64,000 nucleotides of DNA from the NCBI RefSeq assembly GCF_003944755.1, contig NZ_RWGU01000051.1, forward strand, positions 434,001-498,000, given 5' to 3'. The translations under genes were made by a program, and so were the position numbers. Under the pieces are notes generated by a model. It was given only the letters and a program-made list of their open reading frames with translations, did not search any database and was not told the origin of the DNA. Source of the DNA: Rhodovulum robiginosum. Its GTDB lineage: Bacteria > Pseudomonadota > Alphaproteobacteria > Rhodobacterales > Rhodobacteraceae. Below, in pieces: positions 1 through 8,827 of the stretch. Position 1 is the first letter of the stretch. Each line of letters starts with the position of its first letter.

Positions 1-635
1 GTCTCGCCGCCACGATGTCACCGAGCCGGCCGCTTGGCGCCGTGTTCGTGGCGGCGCTTGCGCTCTACATCTATCGCGCGTTCCGTCAGGAACGCTCGCC
101 GGCGCATCCGGACCACGGGGCCGTCTACGACAAGAGCCGCGCCACCCAGGACGCCGACCCGGCGCTTTCGCCGCCGACGGCGCCCGGTGGATCGATGGCG
201 GTCTCGGTGTTGCTGGCCGTGGCCGGGCTCGCCCTGGTCGTTCTTGGCGGAAAGCTTCTGGTCGAGGGGGCTGTCGCACTGGCGCGGGGCTTTGGAATGT
301 CCGAAACGGTGATCGGTCTGACTATCGTCGCCATCGGGACGTCCATGCCGGAGTTGGTGACCTCGATCGTCGCCGGGCTGAAGCGACAGAGCGATGTCGC
401 ATTCGGCAATATCGTCGGCTCGAACATCTACAATATCCTCGGTATCGGCGGTGCGACCGCCTTGATCGCCCCCGGGGCGGTACCGCCGGAAATTGTCCGC
501 TTCGACAATCTCGTCATGGTCGGCGTTTCGTTTGTGCTGGTCGGTTTCGCCTATAGCGGCATGCGGATCGCACGGTGGGAAGGCGGGCTGCTGCTTGCCG
601 GCTATGGTGGGTATGTCTTCTACATCTGGCCCTGA
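1..635 (+). CDS. Calcium/sodium antiporter (CaCA family), C-terminal part
   Basis: This is the second half of an inner-membrane Na+/Ca2+ exchanger of the YrbG type; the 5' end lies before the window and the frame is open from base 3. After a polar linker, the second alpha-repeat is visible in the stretch GTSMPELVTSIVAGL followed by GNIVGSNIYNILGIGG, which carries the acidic and polar residues that bind cations in this family. Several hydrophobic helices follow and the protein ends at YIWP. The ATG at base 15 is an internal Met, not a start. The next gene converges on it from the other strand. Confidence 0.85.
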   Translation, partial: LAATMSPSRPLGAVFVAALALYIYRAFRQERSPAHPDHGAVYDKSRATQDADPALSPPTAPGGSMAVSVLLAVAGLALVVLGGKLLVEGAVALARGFGMSETVIGLTIVAIGTSMPELVTSIVAGLKRQSDVAFGNIVGSNIYNILGIGGATALIAPGAVPPEIVRFDNLVMVGVSFVLVGFAYSGMRIARWEGGLLLAGYGGYVFYIWP

Positions 636-658
636 TCTGTCCGGGGCAACGGCCGATG

Positions 659-1956
659 CTACGGTTCGGCCTGCCGAGGGTCGGCGATATCGGGCTGGTT
701 GACCAGCGGCATCGCCTCGTCCTCGCCCGCTGCGAGCGCGGCGGTTTCCGGCGTGGCCCCGCGGGCCGGCAGACCGACCTGAAAGGCGCCTTTCTCGGCC
801 TCCGGAACCTTCGGGCTGCGCGACATCCGCCAGAGCGTGTACGCGATCATGGTCGCATGGTCGCATGGGCGCAGATGGTCGTCAGGAACAGGCCCTGGGG
901 CCCGGCCTTTGACATCATGACACCGGCAATCAGCGGCCCCACGATCGAGCCCAGGCCGAATACCATCAAAAGGCCGCCCGAGACCTGGATCGACGTGCCC
1001 GGCGGCGCGTGGTCGTTGGCGTGCGCGACGATGATGGGGTACATCGCAAAGATCGCGGCGCCGAACAGCCCGGCCAGAAGCAGGTTTTCCAGCCGTCCCT
1101 CCGGCGCGAGCAGAATGAACGCCAGGTCGGCCGACAAGGCCGCGACGGCGGCCGCGATCAGCACGATGCGGCGGTCCATGCGGTCGCTGGCAAAGCCGAT
1201 CGGCACCTGCGACAGAGCGCCTGCAAGGACCGGAACGCTGGCAAAAAGCGCGAGCGATGTCAGCCCGAGGCCGACCCGGTCGGCATAGACCGCAGCCAGC
1301 GTGCCGAACGCGGCGTTGGAAATGCCGACCATGAAAACCGCCGCGACGGCAACCGGCGAGTTGCGCCAGAGCGCCGGCAAATTCAGGCGCACCGTTGTCA
1401 GCGGCGCCGGCGAGGCCGATGTCGACAACGCCGTCGGAACCAGGGCCAGGCAGTAGAAGACAGCGCCCACGGCGAAGAACAGGAACCCCGTGGTATCGCC
1501 CTGTGAAATCGCCATTTGCCCGGCGGTGAGCGCGACAAGGTTCACCATGGTGTAGATGCCGAAAATGGTGCCCCGCGTGCTTGGCTGGGCGCGGTCGTTC
1601 AGCCAGGATTCGACGATCATCGCGGCACCGGCGAAACAAAAGCCCGACACGGCCCGCACCGGGATCCATGCCCATTCCTCTACGATCAGCGCCTGGATGA
1701 GGATCGAAACCGCGGCGAAGGCGCACATCACCCCGAAGGTGCGGATATGACCGACCGCCCCGACCAGGCGAGGCACGAACAGGCAGCCCAGCACGTAGCC
1801 GATGGCCCAGCCCGTTCCAAGCAGCCCGAGGGACGTGGCTGTGAACCCCTCTGCCGAGCCGCGCACCGGCAGGATGAGGCTGTGAATGCCGCCCGCAAAG
1901 AGAAGAAGGGCGGAGCCGAACAGAAGCGCAGAAATCGGAAGAAGATGTCTTACCAT
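659..1956 (-). pseudogene. MFS transporter with a frameshift near the 3' end
   Basis: This is a major facilitator superfamily permease of the small YcaD-like type, about eleven clear membrane helices in the first 360 residues. Its reading frame runs from the ATG at 1956 to a stop at 847, giving 369 residues ending CAHATMRP. The missing tail is directly visible in another frame: removing one copy of an 8-bp tandem repeat at 850-865 joins CAHATM to IAYTLWRMSRSP and continues to a stop at 659, restoring 429 residues. The lost part covers the end of the last helix and the cytoplasmic tail. Substrate unknown. The truncated product could still be made and may be partly functional; a sequencing error is also possible. 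Confidence 0.7.
850..865. repeat. 8-bp tandem duplication breaking the MFS gene
   Basis: Two perfect adjacent copies of TGGTCGCA, at 850-857 and 858-865, followed by TGGG. One copy restores the frame of the MFS gene. Such a unit can expand or contract by slipped-strand mispairing. Confidence 0.85.
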
Positions 1957-2235
1957 AGGTAACGGACTTCGTGGGCCGACACGCAGAGGTGGGGGCGGGA
2001 AGGCGGCAAGGGCCGCGTGGGTCCTTGCTAGCGCGGTTCCGCCCCCCAGTCCAACCGATAGGGTGGCTGCGCGGTACGGCTAGGTCAATGCATGCCGCGC
2101 CGTCGAGATGCCAGCCGGGCGAGGATGATCGGGCGGGGCCGTCCGCGGTGGCCTGCGTGCCGGTTTCGGCCGGGCCGGGCGGTTCGCTCTCGGCCGAAGG
2201 TGGTCTGCCGCGCCCGAAAAAGCGCAGCCAGCGGA

Positions 2236-3231
2236 TCAGACGGCCGAGACGAGGTTTGCCGTCAGGTTCCGCAAATCGCCGAAATACCCGCTGCTGCGGG
2301 CGGGGCGCAGCGGATCGGACGTGATCACGATCGACAGGCGGCGCTCCGGCACGACAGCCAGCATCTGCCCGCCATAGCCCCGCGCATAGGCGGCGTCGCG
2401 CCCGCCGAAGCGGGTCAGGAACCAGCCATAGCCGTATTGGTCGCCCGAAAACGGCGAGCGTGTGCGCGGCTGCCACGAGACATCGAGCCACGCCTCGCTG
2501 ACCACTCTTGTCCCGTCGATCTGCCCCCCGTTCAGCACCATGTCGCCGATCCGCGCCAGGCCGAGCGGGCTGATCGCCATGTTGTTGCCGCCGAGGTAAC
2601 GGCCCTGCGGATCGGCGGTCCAGGGCGGGATGACGATGTTCAGCGGATCGCCCAGCCAGTCTTGCGCCAGACGATGCAGGTTCTTGCCGGACGCGCGGGC
2701 CAGCGCCGCGCCCAGCACATGCCAGCCGCCGGTCGAATAGATGAAGCGCCCGCCGGGGCGGCCGTTCAGCGGCTGCGACAGCGCGTAGTCGACCCAGTTG
2801 CCGCTGGACACCCACGCCCCGTAGTTGCCGCCCGACGTGCTACCGAGGCCGGTCCGCATTGACAGCAGGTGACCGATCGTCAGCGCGTCGCGGTCGTCGC
2901 CGAATGGGGCGCGGCCCAAGATCGGCAGGACGCGCTGATCGGTGCCGTCCAGGACGCCCCGGTCGATTGCGATGCCGGTCAGAAGGGCGACGATGGTCTT
3001 TGAGACCGACTTTACATTCGCGGGCCGGTCGAGAGCCGGGCCGCGGAACGCCTCGGCGAAGAGCGGTTCGCCGGCCTGATGGACGACCAGCGCGCGCATC
3101 TGGTCGAGGTTTCCGGCCTCGGCGGCAATCGCCGAGAGACCGTCCTGCGCAGAGACGCGGCTGCCGATCAGCGCGGCGCCGAGAGTCGAGGCGCCGCAGG
3201 CCAGTATCCGTCGCCTGGTTTGGCAGTGCAT
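2236..3231 (-). CDS. Secreted serine hydrolase, beta-lactamase/class C fold
   Basis: A 331-residue protein of the beta-lactamase-related serine hydrolase family (EstB/AmpC-like). The N-terminus has a twin-arginine-like start (TRRRILACGAS) followed by a hydrophobic stretch and an A-Q cleavage region, so export is likely. The SxxK catalytic motif is S75-V-S-K78, and the Tyr motif is Y165-S-T; a glycine-rich GYGGQM segment near residue 285 sits where the third motif is expected. The family includes esterases, peptidases and beta-lactamases; the substrate cannot be told from the sequence. It faces away from the decarboxylase operon. Confidence 0.8.
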   Translation of the reverse strand: MHCQTRRRILACGASTLGAALIGSRVSAQDGLSAIAAEAGNLDQMRALVVHQAGEPLFAEAFRGPALDRPANVKSVSKTIVALLTGIAIDRGVLDGTDQRVLPILGRAPFGDDRDALTIGHLLSMRTGLGSTSGGNYGAWVSSGNWVDYALSQPLNGRPGGRFIYSTGGWHVLGAALARASGKNLHRLAQDWLGDPLNIVIPPWTADPQGRYLGGNNMAISPLGLARIGDMVLNGGQIDGTRVVSEAWLDVSWQPRTRSPFSGDQYGYGWFLTRFGGRDAAYARGYGGQMLAVVPERRLSIVITSDPLRPARSSGYFGDLRNLTANLVSAV

Positions 3232-3568
3232 GATCGGGTGCCCGTCTGTTTCGATATGACCCGTCTAAAGTTTGGGCGCCGGGCCTGCGGGTCAACCGCC
3301 CGGTCGGCGAATGGCGCCAATGCGCGTGGCGACCCCCGCGCATACGGCCAAAACCGCAAGGCCGCCGGTCGCGCTGGCCCTGTCGTGTCAGGGCTGCTCA
3401 AAAATGCTTCGGTTTGGCCAAAGCTTGCATCGTCCTGCGATTAAAAGGTCTTTTCAGCCGTGGATTCTGGCACTCGGGCCGACGCTTCGGTATAGAGGCG
3501 TCGAGGCGGGGTCGACGCGCCGACCCGGTGCCCCCAAGGTCCGCCCTTTTCGCGCAAAGGTGTTCTTG
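3232..3568. other. Intergenic region between the hydrolase and the decarboxylase operon
   Basis: The region separates two divergent genes and must hold both promoters. I see no convincing gene, no clear sigma-70 pair and no strong hairpin. The frame of the downstream gene is open further upstream, but that extension reads as non-protein-like sequence. Confidence 0.5.
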
Positions 3569-5122
3569 ATGGCGATTTCCAAGAGTGTGAGCGAAGGGCT
3601 CGAACGCCGTCGCGCAAGCGCATTGGAGGCGGGTGGCAAGCAAAAGGCCGACGACCGCCACGCCAAGGGCCGGCTGACCGCGCGCGAGCGGCTGGATTCG
3701 CTGTTTTCCGCCGGTACCTTTCAGGAGGTCGGGCTGCACGCGCAGCATGCAACCCGACATTTCGGCATGGAAAAGAAATCGCTGCCCGGCGACGGCGTCG
3801 TCACCGGCACCGGCTTTATCGGCGGCCGCCCGGCAGCCGCGTTCGCCCAGGATTTCACCGTCGCCGGCGGAACGCTGGGAGAGATCCACGCCAGGAAGAT
3901 CTGCCAGACGCTGGACCATGCGCTGAAGGCCGGCATCCCCGTCATCGGGTTCAACGATTCCGGGGGTGCGCGCATCCAGGAAGGCGTGGGCGCGCTGTCG
4001 GCCTATGGCCAGGTCTTTTACCGCAACGTGCAGCTTTCGGGCGTCGTGCCGCAGATCTCGGTCATCGCCGGGCCCTGCGCGGGCGGCGCGGCCTACAGCC
4101 CGGCGCTGACCGATTTCATCATCATGACCCGCGAACATGCCAGCCTGTTCATCTGCGGTCCCGAGGTCATTCGCGCGGTCACCGGGCAGGCCACGACGAT
4201 GGACGAGATCGGCTCGGCTGATATGCATGCGACGGTGGCCGGCACGATCCATTTCATCGCGGAAGACGACGCGCATGCCGTGGCGATCGTCCACCGGCTG
4301 CTGTCCTTCCTGCCCTCCAACAACATGATGGACCCGCCCCACCGGATCGAGCCCGAACTGTCGCTCGCCGACGATCCGGAGTTGGACGAACTGGTGCCGG
4401 ACGACCCCAAGACGCCCTTCGACTGCCGCGCGGTGATCGAGCGGCTGGCCGACGACGGCGATTTCCTGGAGGTCAGCGCCGGCTTTGCCCAGAACATGGT
4501 CATCGGGTTCGGCCGTATCGGCGGTATCGTGGTGGGCTTCGTTGCGAACCAGCCGATGGTCAAGGCCGGGGCGATCGACATCGACGCCAGCGACAAGGCC
4601 GCCCGTTTCGTGCGCTTTTGCAATGCGTTCAACGTGCCGCTGGTCAACCTGGTGGATGTGCCGGGGTTCTTGCCGGGTGTGCACGAGGAACGCGGGGGCA
4701 TCATCCGCCACGGGGCAAAGCTGCTCTTTGCCTATGCCTCGGCCACCGTGCCGAAGCTGACCGTGATCATGCGCAAGGCGTATGGCGGGGCCTATATCGC
4801 CATGTGCAGCCAGGACATGGGGGCCGACCGCATCATCGCCTGGCCGACCGCGGAAATCGCCGTGATGGGCGCGGAAGGCGCGGTCAACATCCTTTACCGC
4901 AAGGAACTGGCCGAGGCCGACGACCGCGCCGCGCGGGCCGCAGAGCTGGCCGCGGAATACCGCGAGGAGTTCTCGTCGCCCTATCTCTCGGCGGGAATGC
5001 TGTTTGTCTCCGACGTGCTGCAGCCCCGCGAAACGCGCGCCGCCATCGCCCTGACCCTGCGCGGGCTGATGTCAAAGCGCGAGACACGGCCACCGAAGAA
5101 GCACGGCAACATTCCCCTCTAG
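3569..5122 (+). CDS. Acyl-CoA carboxyltransferase, alpha subunit of a Na+-pumping decarboxylase (MmdA/PccB-like)
   Basis: A 517-residue biotin-dependent carboxyltransferase with the crotonase-type double domain. Visible motifs are NDSGGARIQEGV, AGPCAGGAAYSPALTDF and, in the second half, RKAYGGAYIAMCSQ; the C-terminus KKHGNIPL is typical of propionyl-CoA carboxylase beta and methylmalonyl-CoA decarboxylase alpha chains. The ATG at 3569 is chosen because AAAGG lies 8 bases upstream and homology begins there. No biotin carboxylase gene is nearby, while the next three genes encode gamma, biotin-carrier and membrane beta subunits, so it most likely moves the carboxyl group from an acyl-CoA (methylmalonyl-CoA best guess, glutaconyl-CoA possible) to biotin for decarboxylation. 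Confidence 0.85.
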   Translation: MAISKSVSEGLERRRASALEAGGKQKADDRHAKGRLTARERLDSLFSAGTFQEVGLHAQHATRHFGMEKKSLPGDGVVTGTGFIGGRPAAAFAQDFTVAGGTLGEIHARKICQTLDHALKAGIPVIGFNDSGGARIQEGVGALSAYGQVFYRNVQLSGVVPQISVIAGPCAGGAAYSPALTDFIIMTREHASLFICGPEVIRAVTGQATTMDEIGSADMHATVAGTIHFIAEDDAHAVAIVHRLLSFLPSNNMMDPPHRIEPELSLADDPELDELVPDDPKTPFDCRAVIERLADDGDFLEVSAGFAQNMVIGFGRIGGIVVGFVANQPMVKAGAIDIDASDKAARFVRFCNAFNVPLVNLVDVPGFLPGVHEERGGIIRHGAKLLFAYASATVPKLTVIMRKAYGGAYIAMCSQDMGADRIIAWPTAEIAVMGAEGAVNILYRKELAEADDRAARAAELAAEYREEFSSPYLSAGMLFVSDVLQPRETRAAIALTLRGLMSKRETRPPKKHGNIPL

Positions 5123-5138
5123 AACGGTCGCGCGCGCC

Positions 5139-5531
5139 ATGCTGGAAAATCTCGAATTGGTCGGTACGGGTTTCGCCGTGGTGCTGTCGGTGCTGATGCT
5201 GATCTGGGGGGCCTGTGCCGCGGTCGGGCTGGCGTTTACCCGCAGCGCAAGGTCCGCGGCACCCGTCGATACGCCGGCCCGCGAGGCAGGGCAGACGGCC
5301 CCCGGCGTGCCGCCGCACCACATGGCCGCGATCGCCGCGGCCGTTGCCCATACGCTGGGCGAGGGGCACCGGGTGACGCGCGTGTCGGCCCCGCCCCACC
5401 TGATCGCCGGCTGGCCCATGGAGGGGCGGATCGAGACCTTCACCGCCCACCGCATCCGCACCGATTGGGGCCCGACCCGGCCATCCCTCGGCGGCGAGAC
5501 CCCCGACATTCTGAGAGGACATCGGAAATGA
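5139..5531 (+). CDS. OadG-family small membrane subunit (decarboxylase gamma/delta)
   Basis: A 130-residue protein with one N-terminal membrane helix (about residues 8-32), a Pro/Ala-rich linker and a short soluble region containing HHMAAIAAAVAHTLG, the pattern of OadG/MmdD subunits. In this complex the subunit ties the soluble carboxyltransferase to the membrane beta subunit. It starts 16 bases after the carboxyltransferase and overlaps the biotin-carrier gene by ATGA, which implies translational coupling. Sequence conservation in this family is weak, so position in the operon is a main argument. Confidence 0.75.
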   Translation: MLENLELVGTGFAVVLSVLMLIWGACAAVGLAFTRSARSAAPVDTPAREAGQTAPGVPPHHMAAIAAAVAHTLGEGHRVTRVSAPPHLIAGWPMEGRIETFTAHRIRTDWGPTRPSLGGETPDILRGHRK

Positions 5532-5938
5532 AACGTCTGCGCATCACCGTGGAGGGCATCGCCTACGATGTCACGGTCGAAGAGCTCGACGCCGCGCCGG
5601 CGTCATCGCCGGCCGCCCCCAAACAGGCCAGCCCGACCGCTGCCGCCGTGACGGCTCCGGCCCCGGCCCCGGCCGCGGTGCCGCGCGCTGCGGCCCCGGC
5701 CCAGGCGCCTGCCGCCACGGCAGAGCCCGGCGCGGTGCCCAGCCCGCTGGCCGGCACGGTCGTTCAGGTCGAGGTGTCGGTCGGACAGTCGGTGGCGGCC
5801 GGCGACAGCCTGCTGGTGCTGGAGGCGATGAAGATGAACACCACCATCTCGGCGCCCCAGAACGGGACCGTCACCGCGATCAGCGTCGCCCCCGGCGCGA
5901 CGGTGACCGAGGGGCAGGCCCTCCTCACCCTGTCCTGA
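5528..5938 (+). CDS. Biotin carrier protein of the decarboxylase
   Basis: A 136-residue biotin carrier. Residues 1-22 form a short N-terminal fold seen in MmdC/GcdC-like proteins (KRLRITVEG), residues 25-75 are an Ala/Pro-rich flexible arm, and the rest is a biotinyl domain with the motif EAMKMN; K102 is the expected biotinylated lysine. It shuttles carboxybiotin from the carboxyltransferase to the membrane subunit. The ATG at 5528 overlaps the stop of the preceding gene. A long swinging Ala/Pro arm is normal for this subunit. Confidence 0.9.
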   Translation: MKRLRITVEGIAYDVTVEELDAAPASSPAAPKQASPTAAAVTAPAPAPAAVPRAAAPAQAPAATAEPGAVPSPLAGTVVQVEVSVGQSVAAGDSLLVLEAMKMNTTISAPQNGTVTAISVAPGATVTEGQALLTLS

Positions 5939-5953
5939 GGAAGGCGCAGCGCG

Positions 5954-7105
5954 ATGGAGAACGGCACGTCAACGACGGCTCTGCTCGACCAGATCTGGGC
6001 CCTGAACGCGATTGCGGACGTCACCTGGCAGATGGTGGTGATGTGGGCGATCGTCGCCCTGCTGTTCTACCTGGCGATCTACAAGAAGTTCGAGCCGCTT
6101 CTGCTCGTCCCCATCGCCTTTGGCGCGTTGCTGGCCAACCTGCCGACCGAGGGCCTGATCAACCCGCCCGAGGGCGGCGGCGCGGGGGGGCTTTATTACT
6201 ACATCGCCAAGGGCGTGGAGTACGAGATATTTCCGCCCCTGATCTTTCTCGGCGTCGGGGCGCTGACCGATTTCGGGCCGCTGATCGCCAATCCGCGCAC
6301 GCTGCTGCTGGGCGCGGCCGCGCAATTCGGCGTTTTCGCCACGTTTATCGGTGCGACGTTGATCGGGTTCAGCGCAATGCAGGCCGGGGCCATCGGCATC
6401 ATCGGCGGCGCTGACGGGCCGACCTCGATCTTTCTTGCAAACAAGCTGGCGCCGGATCTGCTGGCCCCGATCGCGGTGGCGGCCTACAGCTACATGGCCC
6501 TCGTCCCGCTCTTGCAGCCGCCGATCATGCGGGTGCTGACCACCGAGCGCGAGCGCAGGATCCGCATGAAATCTCTGCGCCCGGTGTCGCGGCTGGAAAA
6601 GCTGATCTTCGCGTTGCTGGTGACGGTGCTGGTCATCTTGCTGGTGCCCGCGGCCTCGGCCCTGATCGGGATGCTGATGCTCGGCAACATCCTGCGCGAA
6701 AGCCTCGTGACCGAGCGCCTGGCCAAGGCCGCCCAGAACGAGCTGATCAATGTCGTCACGATCTTTCTCGGCACCTCGGTGGGCATCACCATGACCGGCG
6801 AACGTTTCATCAACGCGGACACGCTGAAGATCCTCGGGCTTGGCGTGATCGCATTCTGCGTCGCCACGGCGGCGGGCGTGCTGATGGCCAAGGCGATGAA
6901 CCTTGTCAGCAAGACCAAGATCAACCCGCTGATCGGGTCGGCCGGCGTGTCCGCGGTGCCGATGGCCGCACGGGTCAGCCAGGTCGAGGGCCAGCGGGCG
7001 GACCCCGGAAATTTCCTGCTCATGCACGCGATGGGGCCGAACGTGGCCGGCGTGATCGGCACCGCCGTGGTCGCGGGGTATTTCATCGCGTCTTTCGCGC
7101 CGTAG
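5954..7105 (+). CDS. Na+-translocating decarboxylase beta subunit
   Basis: A 383-residue polytopic inner-membrane protein of the OadB/GcdB/MmdB family. The signature [10 protein letters not shown] (about residue 154) contains the aspartate known to bind Na+ in this family, and [13 protein letters not shown] lies in the second half. It decarboxylates carboxybiotin and exports Na+. The length is closer to MmdB/GcdB than to the longer OadB. GAGGAAGG lies about 9 bases before the ATG, 15 bases after the biotin-carrier gene. Together the four genes form a complete decarboxylase pump. Confidence 0.92.
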   Translation: MENGTSTTALLDQIWALNAIADVTWQMVVMWAIVALLFYLAIYKKFEPLLLVPIAFGALLANLPTEGLINPPEGGGAGGLYYYIAKGVEYEIFPPLIFLGVGALTDFGPLIANPRTLLLGAAAQFGVFATFIGATLIGFSAMQAGAIGIIGGADGPTSIFLANKLAPDLLAPIAVAAYSYMALVPLLQPPIMRVLTTERERRIRMKSLRPVSRLEKLIFALLVTVLVILLVPAASALIGMLMLGNILRESLVTERLAKAAQNELINVVTIFLGTSVGITMTGERFINADTLKILGLGVIAFCVATAAGVLMAKAMNLVSKTKINPLIGSAGVSAVPMAARVSQVEGQRADPGNFLLMHAMGPNVAGVIGTAVVAGYFIASFAP

Positions 7106-7212
7106 AACGGCCCGCATCGTTTTTTGGAATGCGCACGCGGCCACGCTGGCGCCGGTGCCGGTCGCGGGGCAGAGCGGCCGTCGCCCGCGCCCCGGTCGGG
7201 CACCGCGCAGCC

Positions 7213-8004
7213 TCAGGCCAGTGCGAGGATCACGTGGCTCGACTTCACCAGCGCGGTCGCCGTGTCGCCCGGCTGTATGTCAAGGGCCTCGGCGCTTTCG
7301 CGGGTGATGGTTGCGGCCAGGGTCTTGCTGCCGCCGAGGTCCATGACGACCTCGCTGTTGACCGGGCCGTCGGTCCGGGCCGTCACGGTGCCGACCAGGC
7401 GGTTGCGGACCGACATCTTGCCGTCCTCGCGGCCCTTGGCCAGGATCACGAAGCTGGACTTGACCAGCGCGAAGACCTCGGTCCCCGGCGCGAGGCCCAT
7501 TTCGTCGGCGCTATGCCCGGTGATGACGGCGGCGAGGGTCTGGCCGCCGCCGATGTCCATCTGGACCTCGGCGCTGACCGGGCTCTTGGTGACGGCCGTG
7601 ACGGTGCAGCGATAGGTGTTTCGCGCCGAGGTCTTCATCATCATGCTTCGGACGAAATCGCCCGGATCGAGGTCGATCTGGGTTTCCAGCGTCGCCGCGA
7701 CACGTTCCAGCCCCTCTTGCAGCGCGCCGAAGGCGGCGATCACGCGTTCGCCGGCGGGTGTCAGGCGCGCCCCGCCGCCCGAACGTCCGCCCGGCGCGGC
7801 GACCACCAGCGGGTTGGCAAAAAGGTTGTTCATGGCGTTCACGCCGTCCCAAGCGGCCTTGTAGGACAGCCCGATCTCGCGCGCGGCGGCCGATATCGAC
7901 CCAGTTCGCCCGACCGCCGCCAAGAGCGCCACCCGGTCAGCGCCCATCCGCGCGCCTTGCCGTTCGAAGGTCAACGCGCCCCGCAATCCCGCCGGTGTCG
8001 GCAT
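7213..8004 (-). CDS. modE: ModE/MopA-type molybdate-responsive regulator
   Basis: A 263-residue transcription factor. The N-terminal half has a LysR-type winged helix-turn-helix (about residues 22-80, SISAAAREIGLSYKAAWD). Two Mop/TOBE domains follow (about 128-190 and 197-262; the second has the pattern TARTDGPVNSEVVMDLGG), which bind molybdate. Length and layout match Rhodobacter MopA/MopB. It is divergent from the mop-modABC operon, and Mo-box-like half-sites lie between them, so molybdate-dependent repression of the transporter is the likely role, with possible autoregulation. Confidence 0.9.
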   Translation of the reverse strand: MPTPAGLRGALTFERQGARMGADRVALLAAVGRTGSISAAAREIGLSYKAAWDGVNAMNNLFANPLVVAAPGGRSGGGARLTPAGERVIAAFGALQEGLERVAATLETQIDLDPGDFVRSMMMKTSARNTYRCTVTAVTKSPVSAEVQMDIGGGQTLAAVITGHSADEMGLAPGTEVFALVKSSFVILAKGREDGKMSVRNRLVGTVTARTDGPVNSEVVMDLGGSKTLAATITRESAEALDIQPGDTATALVKSSHVILALA

Positions 8005-8164
8005 GTGTCTTCTCCCTTGCGCCCGGTTGTCTTACCGCGAACGGACGCGCGGTGCCACTTTTCGTGCGTGGCTGCGGCGCAGCCGCCCGGCCTGCGCCGC
8101 AGAGGTCATGTCGCGTCCCCCCCGCCCATGGTTGCCGAAAAACCAGGATGCCTGGGCACGATAC

Positions 8165-8242
8165 CGCTATATACCCGGGCTATCCAACGAATCCACTTGC
8201 GTTCTGCTTTCGTCCGGCGATAGGCAGTCAGGGTATATAGCG
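8165..8242. promoter_or_regulatory. Two inverted Mo-box-like half-sites
   Basis: CGCTATATACC (8165-8175) and GGTATATAGCG (8232-8242) are exact reverse complements flanking 56 bases between the divergent regulator and the mop-mod operon. The core CGCTATATA matches the left half of the Mo-box I remember for Rhodobacter capsulatus ModE homologues; the right halves here are degenerate. The placement between a ModE-type gene and modABC supports operator function. Confidence 0.65.
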
Positions 8243-8271
8243 AAAACCAGCTTGTCAGAGCCCGCCAGCCC

Positions 8272-8790
8272 ATGTCGAAACCCGTGCCGACCCGCCTGCC
8301 CGCAAGATGTCCAGACCGGCCGGACCCAGAGCGCCGGTTCGGCGACGGCGCCCGCGGCGGCCCGGTGCAGAGCAGCGCGCGAAACGTCCTGATCGGCACC
8401 GTCACCGCGATCATCCGGGGTAGCGTCAACGCCCGGATCGACCTCGCGCTGCCCGGCGGTCACAAGCTGGCCGCGGTCATCACCGAACGCAGCGCCGATG
8501 AAATGCGCCTCTGCGTGGGCGCGCGCGTCCATGCGTTGGTCAAGGCCAGCTTCGTGATGCTCGCCGCGGGCGCGGATGGCCTCGCCGTTTCTGCCTGCAA
8601 CCGTGTGGCGGGCACCGTTGCCGCCCGCAGCGATGGGCCGGTAAACAGCGAAATTACCCTCGATATCGGCGAAAATACCATGCTGGTGGCGACGATCACG
8701 ACGACAAGCGCCGAGAGCCTGGGGTTGCGGCCCGGCGCCACGGCAACGGCGCTGTTCAAGGCGAGCCACGTCATCCTCGCCATACCCTGA
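8272..8790 (+). CDS. Molbindin-like protein with two Mop/TOBE domains
   Basis: A 172-residue cytoplasmic protein. Residues from about 35 onward are two tandem Mop domains, the first beginning SARNVLIGTVTAI and the second with AARSDGPVNSEITLDIG, closely resembling the C-terminal half of the divergent regulator. It has no DNA-binding domain, so molybdate storage or buffering is likely. The first 31 residues look unstructured; a GTG at 8365 would start right before the first domain (QSSARNVL) and could be the real start. Neither candidate has a clear Shine-Dalgarno. It lies 37 bases before modA and is probably co-transcribed with it. Confidence 0.75.
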   Translation: MSKPVPTRLPARCPDRPDPERRFGDGARGGPVQSSARNVLIGTVTAIIRGSVNARIDLALPGGHKLAAVITERSADEMRLCVGARVHALVKASFVMLAAGADGLAVSACNRVAGTVAARSDGPVNSEITLDIGENTMLVATITTTSAESLGLRPGATATALFKASHVILAIP

Positions 8791-8827
8791 TCCCGAAACG
8801 CAACCGGCACCGAAGGTCTTGCCCTCC

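Noticed and set aside
659..2815. A 718-codon minus-strand frame as one long protein.
   Set aside because: Only its last ~62 codons are real (the tail of the MFS gene); the rest is a shadow of the MFS and hydrolase genes.
3569..5122. Propionyl-CoA carboxylase beta chain.
   Set aside because: Sequence alone allows it, but the neighbours are decarboxylase subunits and no biotin carboxylase gene is near.
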